Positions 50,637 through 58,417 of a DNA stretch of 64,000 nucleotides are shown here, piece by piece (position 1 is the stretch's first letter; every line of letters begins with the position of its first letter). Made by a program: the position numbers and the translations under genes. Under the pieces are notes generated by a model that was given only the letters and a program-made list of their open reading frames with translations, made no database searches and was not told the origin of the DNA. Origin of the DNA: CAIYYO01 sp049299895 (GTDB lineage Archaea > Altiarchaeota > Altiarchaeia > IMC4 > QMZM01); assembly GCA_049299895.1 (NCBI GenBank), contig JBAQYF010000011.1:20904-84903 (forward strand). Direction: 5' to 3'.

Positions 50637-51338
50637 TTATAAGTCAAATTCTGCAATGATTGGCATATGGTCGCTGTACTTCTTCCACTGATCGAATTCT
50701 CCTATCTCAAAATTTTTCAATTTTGCCATCATATCATCTGAAGCAAAGCAGTAGTCTATGTGATATGTTTTGCCCGAGCTGCGGTGGCAAAAAGTCATCT
50801 CCTGTTCTTCACCATACTCTTTTTTATTAAAATTGTGATAGGCGCTTGTTATTCCTTTGTTCTTCAATAACTGCATTGAGGGGGCGAACCAAGCGGAGGA
50901 CTTATACTTCTTGTCGAAAAGAGCGCACCAGTTTAGATCCCCTACTATAACAATCGGTTTCTCATCCAACAGTTGTTCGTAGTGTTTTATCGCCAGCCAG
51001 AATTGTCCTATGTACTCATAAAAGTTATCGTTTTTCGTCCACACTGCAATCAGATTGAAATTAGTTTTTCCTTTTACCTTGATTGGTACGACGTATCTAA
51101 AGGAAGGATTATAACAATCATGAGTCTCGAGCAGATAGTCTGAATATGAGATGACTGCAAGTCCTTTGCTAGGATTTTTTATCTCATCTCCGAACCATAA
51201 GCATCTCTCAGGGGACGTAAAAGAAGAACGGACTTTTGACTCGCATTCAGAAACAACGACTATGTCTGGGGTGGTCTCCAATATTTTAGCCGCTTTGTTT
51301 CGGTATCCGCCGCTACAGTTCCAGCCCACTATTTTCAT
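50637..51338 (-). CDS. Endonuclease/exonuclease/phosphatase (EEP) family protein
   Basis: A 233-residue EEP-fold metal-dependent phosphoesterase with MKIVGWNCSGGYRNK at the start, the metal-binding Glu in VVSECES, VGDLNWC (the catalytic GDxN) and HIDYCFASDD, and a closing SDHMPIIAEF. Such proteins cleave nucleic acids or phosphoesters. It converges with VapC, 9 bases apart, and is more AT-rich than its neighbours, which suggests an acquired defence-associated gene. Confidence 0.85.
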   Translation of the reverse strand: MKIVGWNCSGGYRNKAAKILETTPDIVVVSECESKVRSSFTSPERCLWFGDEIKNPSKGLAVISYSDYLLETHDCYNPSFRYVVPIKVKGKTNFNLIAVWTKNDNFYEYIGQFWLAIKHYEQLLDEKPIVIVGDLNWCALFDKKYKSSAWFAPSMQLLKNKGITSAYHNFNKKEYGEEQEMTFCHRSSGKTYHIDYCFASDDMMAKLKNFEIGEFDQWKKYSDHMPIIAEFDL

Positions 51339-51353
51339 AAGGAGTTCAAAACT

Positions 51354-53078
51354 TCACTCCACATAATAATACTGCCCGCTGTTCCTCTGCTCCCGGTCCT
51401 TCACAGAATCAGGCTTATTGATCCTCGGCCTCTTCGTCTCAGCGTCGCGGCGGAAAGTCGTATTCATGTCTTTCAAAAACTTGTTCATCCCGCTTCGCAG
51501 GTCCATCGGGGGAGTCGCATGTCCATGCTTCCCTCCTTCTCCCGAGAAGACCATGAGCTGATCCGATAAATAATCTATAAGCATAATGTCGTGGTCTACG
51601 ACGAGTATGCTTTTCCGGTTGTCCTCGATGTACTTTTTCAAATGCTTTGACAGCTTCAGCCGCTCTTCAACGTCAAGGTATGCGGACGGTTCGTCCAATA
51701 GATACAGGTCCGCGCTCTTGCTTAGGCAGTCGACGATAGCTACTTTCTGCAGTTCCCCGCCGGAAAGATCATTCATGTTCCTATCCATCAGGTGGCGTAT
51801 CCGGAACCTCTCCACCAGTTCGGGGTTGGGATGCAGCGAAACGACAAGCGCGTCCTGCGGCTCGATGTACTGCGGCTTATATGAGACCTTCAGGTTCAGA
51901 TCCAGTTTACACTTGTCGGGCTCTATCACGCCAGCAAGCATCTTAACAAAAGTAGTCTTACCGATAGCGTTCTTACCAAGGATACCCAGCATCTCAGGGC
52001 CCTTGATAACGCCGCCGTCCACGTCTAATTTGAATCGCTCATAATGCTTTTTCAGCTCGGGATACTCTATCCTCTCCTTGATCTCTTTTTTATCTTTCGG
52101 AGGCCTTACGTCGAATTTGATTTCCTCTCTGAAACGCACGTTCTCAGATTTCAGATATCCGCCCAAGTATTCGTTTATGCCTACGCGCGTGCTCTTGATG
52201 TTGGATATCACTCCATAAGCGCCAGAAGCTCCGTATATGACATGCACGTAATCCGAAAGATAATCTAAAACGATGAGGTCGTGCTCTATGACAAAGACGT
52301 ATTTCTTGGTCTGCTCGGCTATCTCCCGGATGACTTTCGCCATGTTTATTCGCTCGCGGACGTCCAGGTAGCTCGAAGGCTCGTCTATAAGATATACATC
52401 AGCCTCTCTGGCCAGGCACGCAGTAAGGGCCACACGCTGCAGTTCTCCGCCGGACAGTTCCTTCATTTCTGCCCCAAGGGCATTCGAAAGGTCCAGTTTC
52501 TCCACAATATCCTTCATGCGACCGCCGGTATCGGACTTTTCCAGGACGTCGCGGACCTTCCCCTTAACGTGGACCGGTATCTTATCAACGTGCTGGGGCT
52601 TGTACACCGCCTTCATCTCTTTGCGGGACAATTTCTCCAAATAATTCTGTATCTCCTTCCCGCGGAAACGGTCCACAACAGCGTCCCACTCGGCATGCTC
52701 CATGCCAAGGTTAGGTTTTAATTCGCCGGAGAGGATCTTCATCATGGTCGTCTTACCGATACCGTTCGCTCCCACAATACCCACAACACCCTCCTTCGGA
52801 GTAGGCAGATTATAGAGCCGGAATCCGTTGACTCCGTACTGGTGAATAGGCTCACCAACCTCCTCTACGATGTTGATAATCTGAATAGCCTCACGAGGAC
52901 ACTTCTTAGTGCAGATCCCGCAGCCGGAACACATATCCTCGACGATTATGGGCTTCCCAGTCTCCTCGTCCTCGACGATGGTTTCCTTCCCGGTCTTCAC
53001 CATGGGACAGCACTTCTTGCACACAAGCCCGCAAGTCCGAACCTTGCAACGCTCCCGATCGATAACCGCAATACGCAT
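51354..53078 (-). CDS. ABCE1 / RLI ribosome recycling ATPase
   Basis: A 574-residue ABCE1. The N-terminal iron-sulfur domain has two clusters (CKVRTCGLVCKKCCP and CSGCGICTKKCP). Two ABC domains follow, with Walker A GANGIGKTT and GKNAIGKTTF and signature motifs LSGGELQRVA and LSGGELQKVA. It splits ribosomes after termination together with aPelota. The C-terminal tail (QRNSGQYYYVE) is typical. The gene is essential in archaea. Confidence 0.96.
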   Translation of the reverse strand: MRIAVIDRERCKVRTCGLVCKKCCPMVKTGKETIVEDEETGKPIIVEDMCSGCGICTKKCPREAIQIINIVEEVGEPIHQYGVNGFRLYNLPTPKEGVVGIVGANGIGKTTMMKILSGELKPNLGMEHAEWDAVVDRFRGKEIQNYLEKLSRKEMKAVYKPQHVDKIPVHVKGKVRDVLEKSDTGGRMKDIVEKLDLSNALGAEMKELSGGELQRVALTACLAREADVYLIDEPSSYLDVRERINMAKVIREIAEQTKKYVFVIEHDLIVLDYLSDYVHVIYGASGAYGVISNIKSTRVGINEYLGGYLKSENVRFREEIKFDVRPPKDKKEIKERIEYPELKKHYERFKLDVDGGVIKGPEMLGILGKNAIGKTTFVKMLAGVIEPDKCKLDLNLKVSYKPQYIEPQDALVVSLHPNPELVERFRIRHLMDRNMNDLSGGELQKVAIVDCLSKSADLYLLDEPSAYLDVEERLKLSKHLKKYIEDNRKSILVVDHDIMLIDYLSDQLMVFSGEGGKHGHATPPMDLRSGMNKFLKDMNTTFRRDAETKRPRINKPDSVKDREQRNSGQYYYVE

Positions 53079-53142
53079 AATATCACAACAATATATAGAA
53101 ACAATATATGGAATTACAGAATCAAAAAAGACGAACTATCAA

Positions 53143-53769
53143 TCAGCTGAAATACTCCTCATAGATACCTTCCAAATCCCTGCCCTTGAAAAGAGGCCCG
53201 TGACCGGGATAAACGGTCTCTACGCCCCGTTCTTTATGCAGTTTAACGAGTTTCTCGACTGACTTCTTCAGGTCCCGGTTGCTCCCGCCCGCAAAATCGG
53301 TCCTGCCGACGCAGCCGTCAAAAACGGTGTCCCCTGAAAAAAGAGACTTCGAAGCAGGCTCATAAAAACAAATACACCCTGGAGTATGCCCGGGCGTATG
53401 AATGACCTCCAGAACCAAGCCGTCCAGATCGACCACATCGCCGTCCTTTAGCTTCCAGTCGACAGAGACCGTGGGACACGGAGCGTCGAATAGATACGAC
53501 AATACTTTGCTAGTATCGGCCTTCTCCAGAGCGGATGCGTCCGACTCATGCACCGCGACGACGCCTCCAAGGTTTTTCTTCAGATACACAAGCCCCGAGA
53601 CATGGTCAAAGTGATAATGCGTAGTTAATAAATAATCGATACCAATACATAAATCCCTTACCTTGTCTAGGACAAGACGCGGATTACCCGCATCAATTAT
53701 TGCGCACTTTTTCCCTGCGACGATAAAACAATTACACTCTTGACCAGAACTCAAAACAGGAACGATCAT
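53143..53769 (-). CDS. MBL-fold metallo-hydrolase (glyoxalase II-like)
   Basis: A 208-residue metallo-beta-lactamase-fold hydrolase with THYHFDH as the metal motif, TPGHTPG, FSGDTVFDG and YPGHG. The resulting class resembles glyoxalase II-type thioesterases. I start at ATG 53769, which gives MIVPVLSSGQECNCFIVAG, the usual beginning; the longer frame (53811) has a hydrophobic leader that runs into the tRNA-Ser promoter region. Confidence 0.88.
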   Translation of the reverse strand: MIVPVLSSGQECNCFIVAGKKCAIIDAGNPRLVLDKVRDLCIGIDYLLTTHYHFDHVSGLVYLKKNLGGVVAVHESDASALEKADTSKVLSYLFDAPCPTVSVDWKLKDGDVVDLDGLVLEVIHTPGHTPGCICFYEPASKSLFSGDTVFDGCVGRTDFAGGSNRDLKKSVEKLVKLHKERGVETVYPGHGPLFKGRDLEGIYEEYFS

Positions 53770-53813
53770 ACAAGATACAAATACGTAGATAACGAATATA
53801 ACACAATTCATAT

Positions 53814-53901
53814 GCCGAGGTGGCAGAGCACGGTTTAACGCGCGGGCCTTGAGAGCCCGTTCTCCGCAAGGGGATCATGAGTTCGAATCTCATCCTCGGC
53901 G
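53814..53901 (+). tRNA. tRNA-Ser (anticodon TGA)
   Basis: A class II tRNA: acceptor GCCGAGG with CCTCGGC (discriminator G), anticodon stem CGGGC/GCCCG around the loop CTTGAGA (anticodon TGA), long variable arm TCTCC-GCAA-GGGGA and T arm ATGAG-TTCGAAT-CTCAT. No intron and no encoded CCA. It starts 44 bases from the divergent MBL gene. Confidence 0.94.
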
Positions 53902-53975
53902 CACCTTTTTCTTTCTTCTCGAAGAAAGAAAAACGTGCACGAAAAAGAAAGAAGGGGTGGCCCTTGTTGGGCCAC
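53901..53975 (+). other. Two hairpins downstream of tRNA-Ser
   Basis: A long hairpin starts at the tRNA 3' end: GCAC/GTGC (53901-53904 with 53935-53938), one C-C mismatch, then 13 perfect pairs TTTTTCTTTCTTC (53906-53918) with GAAGAAAGAAAAA (53921-53933). The T-rich arm may terminate tRNA transcription. A second perfect 7-bp hairpin, GTGGCCC-TTGTT-GGGCCAC, follows at 53957-53975 after a GAAG-containing spacer, as after the other two tRNA genes. Confidence 0.5.
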
Positions 53976-53999
53976 TTAACGATTTAGACTTGTTGGATC

Positions 54000-54018
54000 T
54001 GGGGCTTGCCCCATTTTT
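54000..54018 (+). terminator. GC hairpin with T run
   Basis: TGGGGC-TT-GCCCCA (54000-54013) followed by TTTTT is a classic intrinsic terminator shape. It lies about 100 bases after tRNA-Ser. The following 160 bases up to rps13 include GCTTATAAAG near 54137-54146 (a TATA box for the ribosomal operon) and no clear gene. Confidence 0.5.
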
Positions 54019-54178
54019 AATAACCTAATACATTATAATATTCTTCGAGATTGAGTCAGTCATTTAATCTGGGCTGGCGAGGGCGTTTACCCGTCTGTGG
54101 AAGGATTTCTATAGAATGGTGTGATGCGCTGCGCTGGCTTATAAAGACTGAGTACCATAACATAAGACTCTTCAGAGA

Positions 54179-54853
54179 ATGGAAAAAAAGGAAGGAGCCG
54201 CCAGGGTCGACGAAAAGACAGAGAAAAAGAAGCAAGAGAAGCAGCCTGAGAAGAAAGCAGGTCAACACCCGCACCCGGGCAAGCCTCCCGAGAAAAAACC
54301 TGACGTGCAGGATGTAAACTTCCGGCAACTTGTTAGGGTTTCAGGAATCGTACTGGACGGAAACAAAGAAGTCTACAGGGTTCTGCCCAAGATCAGAGGG
54401 ATCGGCCAGAACACAGCCCAGGTCATGCTACACATAATGGGCATAAAAGAAGACGTAAAACTGGGAAGCCTCAACGAAGAAGAGATAGCAAAGATCGAGG
54501 AGAACATTCTAACGCTCAACAAGAACATTCCCTCATGGATGGCTAACCGTCAGAGGGACTACAACACCGGAGAAACACTACACCTGACCGGTTCAGAACT
54601 AGAGATATCACAGAGAGAAGACATAACAAGGCACAAGAGAGTCAAATCATACAAGGGCGTAAGACACATACTAGGCCTGCCCGTCCGCGGACAGAGGACA
54701 AGAACCTCGTTCAGGACTGGAAGCGCGATAGGTGTCAGCAGAAAGAAGAGCGCCCAGGCAGCGGCTGCGGCAGCAGCACCTAAGGCATCTACTGGGGGAG
54801 CAAAACCCGCAGCAGCACCCAAGGCAGCGCCAGCAGCACCTAAGAAAGAATAA
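54179..54853 (+). CDS. rps13: 30S ribosomal protein S13 (uS13)
   Basis: A 224-residue S13, first gene of the ribosomal/RNA polymerase operon. The core, with RGIGQNTAQVMLHIMGI, the NRQRDYNTGETLHL segment and the C-terminal RHILGLPVRGQRTRTSFRTG, is canonical. It also has a Lys/Glu/Pro-rich N-terminal extension of about 42 residues and an Ala/Pro-rich C-terminal tail of about 30, both low-complexity and longer than in most archaea. It contacts the 50S subunit and the P-site tRNA. Confidence 0.95.
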   Translation: MEKKEGAARVDEKTEKKKQEKQPEKKAGQHPHPGKPPEKKPDVQDVNFRQLVRVSGIVLDGNKEVYRVLPKIRGIGQNTAQVMLHIMGIKEDVKLGSLNEEEIAKIEENILTLNKNIPSWMANRQRDYNTGETLHLTGSELEISQREDITRHKRVKSYKGVRHILGLPVRGQRTRTSFRTGSAIGVSRKKSAQAAAAAAAPKASTGGAKPAAAPKAAPAAPKKE

Positions 54854-54873
54854 ACATTCAATGAGGATACACG

Positions 54874-55419
54874 ATGGGAGACCCAAGAAGACCGCGCAGG
54901 AGATATTCACGGCCCACACACCCCTGGAGGGCTGAGAGGATCACGGAAGAAAACGATCTTGTCAGAAAATACGGCCTCAAGAACAAGCGCGAAATATGGC
55001 GTGCCAAGACGGCACTGAGCGGATACCGCGGACAGGCGAGAGCACTTTTAGGTTCAAGCGGAGAATCAGTCGAGAAAAACAAGAAAGAATTGCTGGACAA
55101 ACTAAACTCCCTGGGGATAATGGATTCCAGATCCTTGGATGATGTCCTCGCGCTCACAGTCGAACACATACTCGACAGAAGGCTTCAGACTATCGTAGTC
55201 AAAAAGGGTCTTGCCAGGACAACCAAGCAGGCAAGGCAGCTTGTTGTGCACGGACACGTGATCGTAGGCGAGAATGCTATTGCAGTGCCTAAATATTTAG
55301 TGCCAAAGAACCAGGAAGACCTGATAAGAGTAAACGAAAAAATAATCGAAAAGATCAAGGTGATTAACGTTGGAGAAGGAAGAGACCAAGCAAAAGAAGC
55401 CCCGAAAGAAGCAGGATAA
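54874..55419 (+). CDS. rps4: 30S ribosomal protein S4 (uS4)
   Basis: A 181-residue S4 with the archaeal start MGDPRRPRRRYSRPTHPW and an S4 RNA-binding domain (RRLQTIVVKKGLARTTKQARQLVVHGHVIVG). It is a primary binder of 16S rRNA. The S11 frame starts inside its 3' end, 50 bases before the stop, so S4 and S11 translation are coupled. Confidence 0.96.
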   Translation: MGDPRRPRRRYSRPTHPWRAERITEENDLVRKYGLKNKREIWRAKTALSGYRGQARALLGSSGESVEKNKKELLDKLNSLGIMDSRSLDDVLALTVEHILDRRLQTIVVKKGLARTTKQARQLVVHGHVIVGENAIAVPKYLVPKNQEDLIRVNEKIIEKIKVINVGEGRDQAKEAPKEAG

Positions 55420-56020
55420 GGAAGCGGATGAGGGGAAATCAGATTCCAAGAAGAAAGAGACAGCTGCGGCCCCGGCCGTAGAAGAGACGAAGGAATCAAA
55501 AGAATCCAAATCAAAGAAGAAAGCCAAGACGGAAGAAGCTGCCGTAGAAGAAGTCAAGACAGAAGAAGCAGCAGCGCCGCAGGCAACCGTAGTAACTGAA
55601 CAAGCGGCTCAGGCACCCCCGGTCAGAAGAACAAAGGAACTATGGGGCGTACTACACATATACTCCTCCAAGAATAATACCATCCTGCACGTGACCGATG
55701 TTACCGGGTCAGAGACTCTGAGCATCAAATCGGGCGGGATGATGGTAAAATCACAAAGAGAGGAAGCATCACCCTATGCGGCGATGCAGGCAGCTTTGAG
55801 GATAGCCGAAGACGTAAAAGACAAGGGAGTAACCGGCCTACATATAAAAGTCAGAGCACCTGGAGGACACAATGGACCCAGGTACCCCGGCAAAGGCGCG
55901 CAGTCAGCTATCAGAGCGATCTCCAGAAGCGGACTAGTGATCGGCAGGATAGAAGACGTTACCCCCATGCCCTTCGGCGGCTGCAGGCCTAAAGGCGGCA
56001 AGAGAGGCAGAAGAGTATAA
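55370..56020 (+). CDS. rps11: 30S ribosomal protein S11 (uS11) with acidic/basic N-terminal extension
   Basis: A 216-residue S11. The core from about residue 88 (TKELWGVLHIYSSKNNTILHVTDVTG to CRPKGGKRGRRV) is canonical and sits on the platform of the small subunit. Ahead of it are about 85 residues of Lys/Glu/Ala low-complexity sequence. The frame has no ATG before the core: the only suitable start is TTG 55370, preceded by AAGGTGAT as a Shine-Dalgarno-like site. It lies within rps4. Confidence 0.92.
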   Translation: MEKEETKQKKPRKKQDKEADEGKSDSKKKETAAAPAVEETKESKESKSKKKAKTEEAAVEEVKTEEAAAPQATVVTEQAAQAPPVRRTKELWGVLHIYSSKNNTILHVTDVTGSETLSIKSGGMMVKSQREEASPYAAMQAALRIAEDVKDKGVTGLHIKVRAPGGHNGPRYPGKGAQSAIRAISRSGLVIGRIEDVTPMPFGGCRPKGGKRGRRV

Positions 56021-56043
56021 AAATAAGCTCTACGTTTCATAGA

Positions 56044-56655
56044 ATGAAATTAACCATAATCGAAGCAACGGAGAACAAGGTAAAGTTCAATGTTTCCGGA
56101 CTGGACCTCGCCTTGGCAAACGCGCTTAGACGCATCGTCATATCAGAGATTCCGACGATGGCAATCGAGTCTGTGACCTATTACGAGAATTCGTCCATAT
56201 TAAACGACGAAATACTCTCGCTCAGGCTTGGTTTGATGCCGATCAAGACCGACCTGAAGACCTATATCCCGGTGTCGGACTGCACGTGCGAAGGAAAGGG
56301 CTGCGCGAAATGCACAGTCACCCTGTCCATGGACATGAAAGGCCCCGGTATAGTATACTCAGGCGAACTAAAATCCACAGACCCGGAGATAATGCCTGTG
56401 CATGATAAAATACCGCTCGCGAAGATTACGCCCGAGCAAAGCGTGAAATTCGAAGCAAGAGCGGAACTCGGAACAGGCAAAAGACACATGAAGTGGCAAG
56501 GCGGTTTAGCGTCATACGAATTAAAAGAAGACGGAAGCTTTGACTTCTTCATAGAATCGTTCAACCAGCTTGAATTGCCGGAACTGATAGACAGTGCATT
56601 CAACATATTCAACCAGAAGATCGAAGACCTCAAAGCAGGTATAAAAGAAAAATAA
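56044..56655 (+). CDS. rpoD: DNA-directed RNA polymerase subunit D (Rpo3)
   Basis: A 203-residue archaeal alpha-like subunit. The N-terminal dimerisation region is clear (NALRRIVISEIPTMAIESVTYYENSSILNDEILSLRLGLMPI), and the DCTCEGKGCAKC stretch keeps cysteines where some archaea bind an Fe-S cluster, but the larger ferredoxin-like insert is absent, hence the short length. It assembles with subunit L. It lies 23 bases after rps11. Confidence 0.95.
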   Translation: MKLTIIEATENKVKFNVSGLDLALANALRRIVISEIPTMAIESVTYYENSSILNDEILSLRLGLMPIKTDLKTYIPVSDCTCEGKGCAKCTVTLSMDMKGPGIVYSGELKSTDPEIMPVHDKIPLAKITPEQSVKFEARAELGTGKRHMKWQGGLASYELKEDGSFDFFIESFNQLELPELIDSAFNIFNQKIEDLKAGIKEK

Positions 56656-56670
56656 TATTAATTTATACAT

Positions 56671-56819
56671 GCGGGGGTGCCCGAGCCTGGCCAAACACAG
56701 ACGTCTCCCCCATATATTCATATTCAAAAAAACATATTATTGGGACGCCGTGGGCTAAAGGGGCACGATTGAGGGTCGTGTGACGAAGGTCTGCGCGAGT
56801 TCGAAGCTCGTCCCCCGCA
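56671..56819 (+). tRNA. tRNA-Leu (anticodon GAG) interrupted by an intron in the D loop
   Basis: Exon 1 (56671 to about 56695) has the acceptor GCGGGGG and the D-arm start up to CCTGGCCAAA. Exon 2 (about 56760-56819) has GGGGC, anticodon stem CACGA/TCGTG with loop TTGAGGG (anticodon GAG), a long variable arm, T arm GCGAG-TTCGAAG-CTCGT and acceptor CCCCCGC plus A. Joining gives a canonical archaeal leucine class II tRNA. The AAA repeated at both ends makes the junction ambiguous by three bases. The intron is about 64 bases and lies near position 20-22, not the usual 37/38. Confidence 0.8.
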
Positions 56820-56823
56820 TAAT

Positions 56824-56910
56824 CTCCCTCAAAGGGACGTTAACGGAAAAAGTCCGCAAGGATGCCGGCGCAAGCCGGCAAAAAGAAGGCTGGCCCATAT
56901 GGGGCCAGCG
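56824..56910 (+). ncRNA. Three-hairpin element downstream of tRNA-Leu (copy B)
   Basis: This is homologous to 7361-7446. It shares CTCCC...AAAGGGA near its start, the identical core GTCCGCAAGGATGCC (56852-56866), a GCCGGC-GCAA-GCCGGC hairpin (56864-56879, perfect), an A-rich spacer ending GAAG and a final hairpin GCTGGCCC-ATAT-GGGGCCAGC (56889-56909). Stems differ in sequence from copy A but keep their positions, as expected for structured RNA. No reading frame. Confidence 0.5.
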
Positions 56911-56947
56911 GATAAGATAATATATAATTTAGATTCAAGGTTAGAAA

Positions 56948-57313
56948 ATGCCAAGGACTGTTGAATACGAAGACCCCAAAAGGCTGGATTTGATAATGGA
57001 GCTTAAGGCGTCCGCTAATAAGGAAGACGCGGCGATCTGGAGTACTCTTGCAGAAGAGCTTTCAAGGTCCGGCAAGAATCGAAGGGAAGTTAACATGTGG
57101 AAATTATCCAAGTACACCAAAGACGGTGAGACTGTGGTAGTCCCAGGAAAAGTTCTTGGAGATGGTGAATTAAGCCACAAGGTAAACATTGCCGCCTACA
57201 AGTTCTCAGAGAAAGCAAAGAAGAAGATAGAGAAATCCGGCGGAAAGTTGATGACGATACAAGATCTAATGAAAAAGAACCCTAAAGGGTCAAATCTCAG
57301 GTTGATTGGTTAA
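56948..57313 (+). CDS. rpl18e: 50S ribosomal protein L18e
   Basis: A 121-residue L18e (the archaeal/eukaryotic L15-like protein), with RLDLIMELKASANKEDAAIWSTLAEELSRSGKNRREVNMWKLSKYT and VVPGKVLGDGELSHKVNIAAYKFS. It is separated from rpoD by tRNA-Leu and the downstream hairpin element, and it begins the L18e-L13-S9-RpoN-RpoK-S2 section. Confidence 0.96.
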   Translation: MPRTVEYEDPKRLDLIMELKASANKEDAAIWSTLAEELSRSGKNRREVNMWKLSKYTKDGETVVVPGKVLGDGELSHKVNIAAYKFSEKAKKKIEKSGGKLMTIQDLMKKNPKGSNLRLIG

Positions 57314-57314
57314 A

Positions 57315-57755
57315 ATGATAGTCGATGCAGAGGGACTTGTTTTAGGAAGGGTTTGCAGCTTTGTTGCAAAACAGGCCCTATTAGGAGAAAACGTTATTGT
57401 GATAAACGCAGAAAAGGCCATGTTATCCGGAAGCAAGGAGATGATTCTCCGCAAAGAATTCCGGTGGCTTGAAATACAAAACATCGGAAGCCCGTTGAAA
57501 GGACCAAACCACGAAAAGAGGCCCGACAAATACGTTCGAAGAGCCATACGCGGGATGTTGCCCTGGCACAAATTCCGCGGCAGAGATGCATTTTCAAGGA
57601 TAATGGTTTACATGGACGTACCCGTAGAAGAGATAAAGAAAGTTCATAACGTTGACATAAAGTCCGCGAAGATTGAGAAACTGGAAAACCAGCGCAAGAA
57701 AGTCTCCGGTTTATCCGTTGCAGAAGTCTGCAAAGCCATAGGAGGAAAGTTCTGA
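57315..57755 (+). CDS. rpl13: 50S ribosomal protein L13 (uL13)
   Basis: A 146-residue L13 with the family start MIVDAEGLVLGRVCSFVAKQALLGE and the conserved VRRAIRGMLPWHKFRGRDAF. I start at ATG 57315, one base after the rpl18e stop. The upstream TTG would overlap the stop and adds three residues. Confidence 0.96.
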   Translation: MIVDAEGLVLGRVCSFVAKQALLGENVIVINAEKAMLSGSKEMILRKEFRWLEIQNIGSPLKGPNHEKRPDKYVRRAIRGMLPWHKFRGRDAFSRIMVYMDVPVEEIKKVHNVDIKSAKIEKLENQRKKVSGLSVAEVCKAIGGKF

Positions 57756-57756
57756 A

Positions 57757-58170
57757 ATGGAAAAAATAGCCCACTCATCAGGCAAGAGAAAGAGATGCAT
57801 CGCCCGAGCTACAGTAACTGAAGGCAAAGGTGTTGTCAGAGTTAATTCAGTACCTCTTGACGTGTACCAGCCCCCGATAGCCAGGGAGAAGATACGCGTA
57901 CCTATGCTTCTTGCATCAGAATTCATGGACATCGCCAAGGTAGACATCAACGCCAACGTAACCGGCGGCGGAGTAATGGGACAGTCCGATGCGGTTGCAT
58001 CCGCTATAGCACGAGCCCTTGTGGATTACAGCGAGAGCGACGAGCTCCTGGCAAGATACCACCAATATGAAAGAACCCTGATAGCCGGAGACCACAGGCT
58101 GACGGAAACGCACAAGCCAAGCCAGTCAAGCAAGGGTCCAAGGCACAGAAGGCAAAAATCATACAGATAA
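57757..58170 (+). CDS. rps9: 30S ribosomal protein S9 (uS9)
   Basis: A 137-residue S9 with GKRKRCIARATVTEGKG, the GGGVMGQSDAVASAIARALVDY motif and the C-terminal RRQKSYR tail that reaches the P-site tRNA. It starts one base after the rpl13 stop. Confidence 0.96.
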   Translation: MEKIAHSSGKRKRCIARATVTEGKGVVRVNSVPLDVYQPPIAREKIRVPMLLASEFMDIAKVDINANVTGGGVMGQSDAVASAIARALVDYSESDELLARYHQYERTLIAGDHRLTETHKPSQSSKGPRHRRQKSYR

Positions 58171-58193
58171 ACTTTTATTTAATCAATTACAAA

Positions 58194-58394
58194 ATGATTA
58201 TTCCAGTAAGATGTTTTACGTGCGGGACACCCGTGGCGCAACATTGGGAGGAATTCAATACCCGAGTTAGGAAAGACAAAGAGGACACAAAAAAGGTCTT
58301 AGACTCCCTGGGTCTGGAGAGATATTGCTGCAGAAGGATGCTCCTCGCGCATACCGAGGTAATAGACGAGGTAATGAAATTCCGCAGATACTGA
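58194..58394 (+). CDS. rpoN: DNA-directed RNA polymerase subunit N (Rpo10)
   Basis: A 66-residue zinc-binding subunit. CFTCG near the start and CC in GLERYCCRRMLL provide the zinc ligands characteristic of Rpb10/RpoN. It follows rps9 by 23 bases and helps assemble subunits D and L. Confidence 0.96.
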   Translation: MIIPVRCFTCGTPVAQHWEEFNTRVRKDKEDTKKVLDSLGLERYCCRRMLLAHTEVIDEVMKFRRY

Positions 58395-58417
58395 TCACAT
58401 AATCTCTTACCCAAAAA

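Noticed and set aside
54051..54317. 88-residue frame before and across the start of rps13
   Set aside because: It overlaps the S13 N-terminus in another frame and reads Arg/Lys-rich from S13's own low-complexity codons.
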